A stretch of DNA of 64,000 nt. Source: Saccharomonospora viridis DSM 43017 (GTDB lineage: Bacteria > Actinomycetota > Actinomycetes > Mycobacteriales > Pseudonocardiaceae). The notes under the pieces are model-generated. The model searched no databases, was not told where the DNA came from, and saw only the letters and a program-made list of their open reading frames with translations. Location of the stretch: assembly GCF_000023865.1 (NCBI RefSeq), contig NC_013159.1, positions 124,001-188,000 of the forward strand, read 5' to 3'. This document shows positions 61,827-64,000 of this stretch, one piece after another. Position 1 is the stretch's first letter. The number at the start of each line of letters is the position of its first letter. Both the position numbers and the translations under genes were made by a program.

Positions 61827-62867
61827 TCACGAAGCGCGACGGCGAGCCAGCTGCCTCTCCGCCTTCTTGACCGCTTTCTCCAGTTCGTCGCGCCTCATCT
61901 TGGAGCGCCCCTTGATGTCGAGGTCGCGGGCCATGCGGTCGAGTTCGCCCTTGGTGACCTCCGACAGGTCCGGTTCCGTCCGCTTGCGTTTACCCTGCGG
62001 CTGAGCGGCTCGAGCCCCGGTGTCCTGTTGTGGCTCGCTCGGACGGCCACGGGTTCGGCCGGATTCGGCCCCGGTCCCTCTTCTGCCCTTCCTGCGACTC
62101 TCGACGCTGCGGGAGAGGGCTTCGAACAGGTCCACCACCTGTGTGGCCTCCCGGGGCGGTTCGGCGGGGGTGACGGTGCGGCCCACCCGTTTGGCCTCGA
62201 TGAGCTGCATGACACGTTCGTTGTAGGTGTCGTGGTACTGCTCGGGCCGCCACTGGTCGGTCATCGACTCGATCAGGTTCACCGCCATGTCGATCTCCTT
62301 CTCGCGGGGGCGGACCGCGGTGGGAAGCTTGTCGATCTCCTGCTGAGGGGACCGGATGTCCTCGGGGAACAGCAGCGTGTTCAACGCCAGGACCCCGGTG
62401 CTGGCGCGTACGGCGGCGAGGTATTCCTTGCCTCGCATCACGAACCGTGCCAGGCCGACTCTGTTCGTCCTCGACATGGCCTCGATGAGCAGTGTGTAGG
62501 CGCGCGCGAACTCGTCCTTGGCCGGAGCCAGCCAATACGTCTTCTGGAAGTAGATCGGGTCGATCTCCTCCAGGTCCACGAACACGTCGATGTCGATGGT
62601 GCGGGACCGGCCCGGCGCTATCTCGTCCAGCTCCTCCGGTTCGATGATGACGTATTTGTCGCCGCCGAGGTCGTAGCCCTTGACGATCTGGTCGTACGGC
62701 ACTTCCTCGCCGGTGCGTTCGTTCACTCGGAGATACCGGATGCGGTCGGACGTGCCCCGCTGGAACTGCCTGAAGTGGATGGTGTGGTCCTGGGTCGCGC
62801 TGTAGAGCTCGATGGGTACCGTCACCAAGCCGAAGTTGAGGGCTCCGCTCCAGATCGCTCGTGCCAC
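61827..62867 (-). CDS. ku: non-homologous end-joining protein Ku
   Basis: A 346-aa bacterial Ku: MARAIWSGALNFGLVTVPIE, IHFRQFQRGTSDRIRYLRV, and AMSRTNRVGLARFVMRGKEYL in two segments. The core ends near residue 255. A basic linker and a C-terminal SAP-like helix pair follow (LSEVTKGELDRMARDLDIKG), longer than the minimal Ku of about 270 aa. Ku binds double-strand ends and recruits LigD. GTG start with AGGAGG four bases upstream. A LigD-type phosphoesterase gene lies directly upstream in the same direction. Confidence 0.95.
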   Translation of the reverse strand: MARAIWSGALNFGLVTVPIELYSATQDHTIHFRQFQRGTSDRIRYLRVNERTGEEVPYDQIVKGYDLGGDKYVIIEPEELDEIAPGRSRTIDIDVFVDLEEIDPIYFQKTYWLAPAKDEFARAYTLLIEAMSRTNRVGLARFVMRGKEYLAAVRASTGVLALNTLLFPEDIRSPQQEIDKLPTAVRPREKEIDMAVNLIESMTDQWRPEQYHDTYNERVMQLIEAKRVGRTVTPAEPPREATQVVDLFEALSRSVESRRKGRRGTGAESGRTRGRPSEPQQDTGARAAQPQGKRKRTEPDLSEVTKGELDRMARDLDIKGRSKMRRDELEKAVKKAERQLARRRAS

Positions 62868-62898
62868 GGCTCCTCCTGGGCTGCTCGGCCGTAGCGGG

Positions 62899-63429
62899 TC
62901 ATCCCGCGTCCTTGGTGGGCCCGGCGACGAAGGGGGATCCCGTGCGGTACGGGGTGAGGTCTCCGACCTCGACGTCGGTGCCTTTGGTGATGAGTAGCCA
63001 CTGTTCCTGGTCGGAACCCCGATGGGCCCGAACCATCACGAAGACGCCGTGTATCCGTTCACCGGACAGGCGTAGGGAGAGCTGCCCCTCGGCCAAGGCG
63101 TGTTCCCACGACAGTTCACCGAGGTTGGCGACGGTGCCCATGTCCCAGACGGCGGCCGGGTCGGTTTCGGACGACGCGGGCGACGGACTGTCACTGCGGA
63201 TCGCCAGCCGTTTGTCACCGGGGGTGAGTGACGGTTCCGCCGGGATGGCCCAGCATGCGGCCACGTCGCCGAGTAGGAGCCGGAAATCGTAGTGAGGACC
63301 TGAGACGCCTTGTCGTTCGATTACGTAGCGTGATCGCGGGTGGTGCGCTTCGACCGGCCCACGGGCCCTGACGGAGCAGCGTAGGTGCGGTGTCGCCGGA
63401 GCGATGCCAAGCGCGTCCCGGTTCGCCAT
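62899..63429 (-). CDS. stand-alone LigD-type 3'-phosphoesterase domain protein
   Basis: A 176-aa protein matching only the PE domain of LigD: SRYVIERQGVSGPHYDFRLL (the His-Tyr-Asp active-site strand), ACWAIPAEPSLTPGDKRLAI, WDMGTVAN (usually WDxGT) and GERIHGVFVMVR with QWLLITKG. It trims 3' phosphates and ribonucleotides at broken ends in end-joining. No polymerase or ligase domain is attached. Start at ATG 63429, seven bases after TATGTT; upstream ATGs have no support. It likely cooperates with the adjacent Ku. Confidence 0.88.
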   Translation of the reverse strand: MANRDALGIAPATPHLRCSVRARGPVEAHHPRSRYVIERQGVSGPHYDFRLLLGDVAACWAIPAEPSLTPGDKRLAIRSDSPSPASSETDPAAVWDMGTVANLGELSWEHALAEGQLSLRLSGERIHGVFVMVRAHRGSDQEQWLLITKGTDVEVGDLTPYRTGSPFVAGPTKDAG

Positions 63430-63436
63430 GTCGGTG

Positions 63437-63442
63437 AACATA
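63437..63442 (-). promoter_or_regulatory. -10 hexamer of the phosphoesterase/ku unit, leaderless
   Basis: On the minus strand TATGTT ends seven bases before the ATG at 63429. Confidence 0.45.
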
Positions 63443-63492
63443 CCCGCATGTGAACTGCAAAAACGGGACGCCATGCCGGAGCGATCGGGTGA

Positions 63493-63520
63493 CTGCCCCG
63501 TTCTCCCCGGAACGGGGCAG
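63493..63520 (-). terminator. terminator of the sigma factor gene
   Basis: Perfect 11-bp inverted repeat (63493-63503 and 63510-63520) about 110 bases downstream of the sigma factor stop. Shorter palindromes at 63524-63538 and 63589-63603 lie between. Confidence 0.6.
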
Positions 63521-63628
63521 ACGCCGTTCGACGAACGGAGTAGACAGCTCGGGGAAATGCGTCGTTCAGTGCATTGACGGCAGCCGGGATCACCGTAGGT
63601 GATAACGCGAGTCGCCCGGCGAGCCGGT

Positions 63629-64000
63629 TCAGCCGATGTTGTCCTCCTCCACGAGCCCTTCGCGGAGTTTCTTCAGCGTCCGGGCCAGCAGGCGGGAGAC
63701 GTGCATCTGGGAGATCCCGATGCGTTCGGCGATCTGGGTCTGCGTCATGTTGTGCACGAACCGCAGCGCGAGGATGGTGCGTTCCCGTTCGGGTAGCTGT
63801 TTGACCAGTGGCTGCAGTGTCTCGTGGTTCTCCACCCCGGCCAGCGCGGCGTCCTCCTCGCCGAGGGTGTCCCCGAGCGCCAGGTTCTCGGTGTCGGCCG
63901 ACAACACCTCGTCCAGGGACATCGAGTGGTAGGCGTTGCCCGCCTCCAACCCCTCGAAGACCTCCTCGAGGGTGAGTCCGAGATGGTCGGCGATCTCACT
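63629..64000 (-). CDS. SigB/SigF-type RNA polymerase sigma factor, C-terminal part (runs off the right edge)
   Basis: The last 123 codons are present. The start of the visible part (SEIADHLGLTLEEVFEGLEA) is region 3, then SMSLDEVLSAD, and region 4 LPERERTILALRFVHNMTQTQ with IAERIGISQMHVSRLLARTL, the helix-turn-helix that binds the -35 box. The sequence style is that of group 3 sigma factors of the B/F/G type, which control stress response and sporulation. The N-terminus, and any anti-sigma gene, lie outside. Confidence 0.92.
   Translation of the reverse strand, partial: SEIADHLGLTLEEVFEGLEAGNAYHSMSLDEVLSADTENLALGDTLGEEDAALAGVENHETLQPLVKQLPERERTILALRFVHNMTQTQIAERIGISQMHVSRLLARTLKKLREGLVEEDNIG

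Overview
The window is high-GC actinobacterial chromosome. Its gene content and order point to the Pseudonocardiaceae, for example a Saccharomonospora or Amycolatopsis relative; this is inference, not a species identification. It holds most of the genes for a mycobacterial-type arabinogalactan wall (glf, glfT1, glfT2, dprE1, dprE2, DPPR synthase, its PAP2 phosphatase, one Emb arabinosyltransferase and three AftB-like GT-C proteins). Other actinobacterial markers are a type VII secretion substrate module with an EspG chaperone, the proteasome activator Bpa, an SsgA-family protein and many leaderless starts. As I recall the gene order, this is a rearranged equivalent of the M. tuberculosis Rv3777-Rv3838c stretch.

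Layout. 0-11 kb: edge of a SARP regulator, coaA, a macro-domain protein, pheA, an MFS exporter, a small zincin, a septum-formation-like protein, a YgiB/glutathionylspermidine-synthase-like/DUF350 triad, a haloalkane dehalogenase and serS. 11-31 kb: wall polymer genes (GT-C, HAD, LLM oxidoreductase, glf-PAP2-ubiA, emb, two more GT-C genes, an unknown gene pair, dprE2/dprE1, gtrA, glfT2). 31-37.4 kb: an AT-richer type VII island, espG followed by a tandemly duplicated small-protein/DUF3558 lipoprotein/PPE-like cassette. The first PPE-like copy is broken and is followed by an espG scar. 37.4-40.1 kb: glfT1 and the galactan ABC exporter (wzt, wzm). 40.3-47 kb: all six enzymes for CMP-pseudaminic acid (PseB, C, H, G, I, F), with a sialyltransferase-like (GT29-type) protein and a coiled-coil protein. 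47-64 kb: Bpa, a class-V aminotransferase-like protein lacking the PLP lysine, a quinone oxidoreductase, a secreted M28 peptidase, MarR, tRNA-Ser(UGA), an SMR exporter, an RsrR-type Fe-S Rrf2 regulator with an NmrA-type partner, an XRE/ImmA pair, a GH3 lipoprotein, an SsgA-like protein, FabH, an adenylate cyclase, Ku, a stand-alone LigD-type phosphoesterase and the edge of a SigB/SigF-type sigma factor.

How the genes fit together. GlfT1/GlfT2 with UDP-galactofuranose from Glf build the galactan, and Wzm/Wzt should export it. UbiA, the PAP2 phosphatase, DprE1 and DprE2 make decaprenyl-phosphoryl arabinose for the Emb and AftB-like enzymes. The nonulosonic acid cluster lies between the galactan exporter and bpa, which are neighbours in M. 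tuberculosis. This suggests that an envelope polymer in this organism carries pseudaminic acid, transferred by the adjacent GT29-like protein. I consider that the most exciting system in the window. DprE1 has Ser at the position of the benzothiazinone-reactive Cys, and the Rrf2 regulator has all four RsrR cluster ligands at the same residue numbers.
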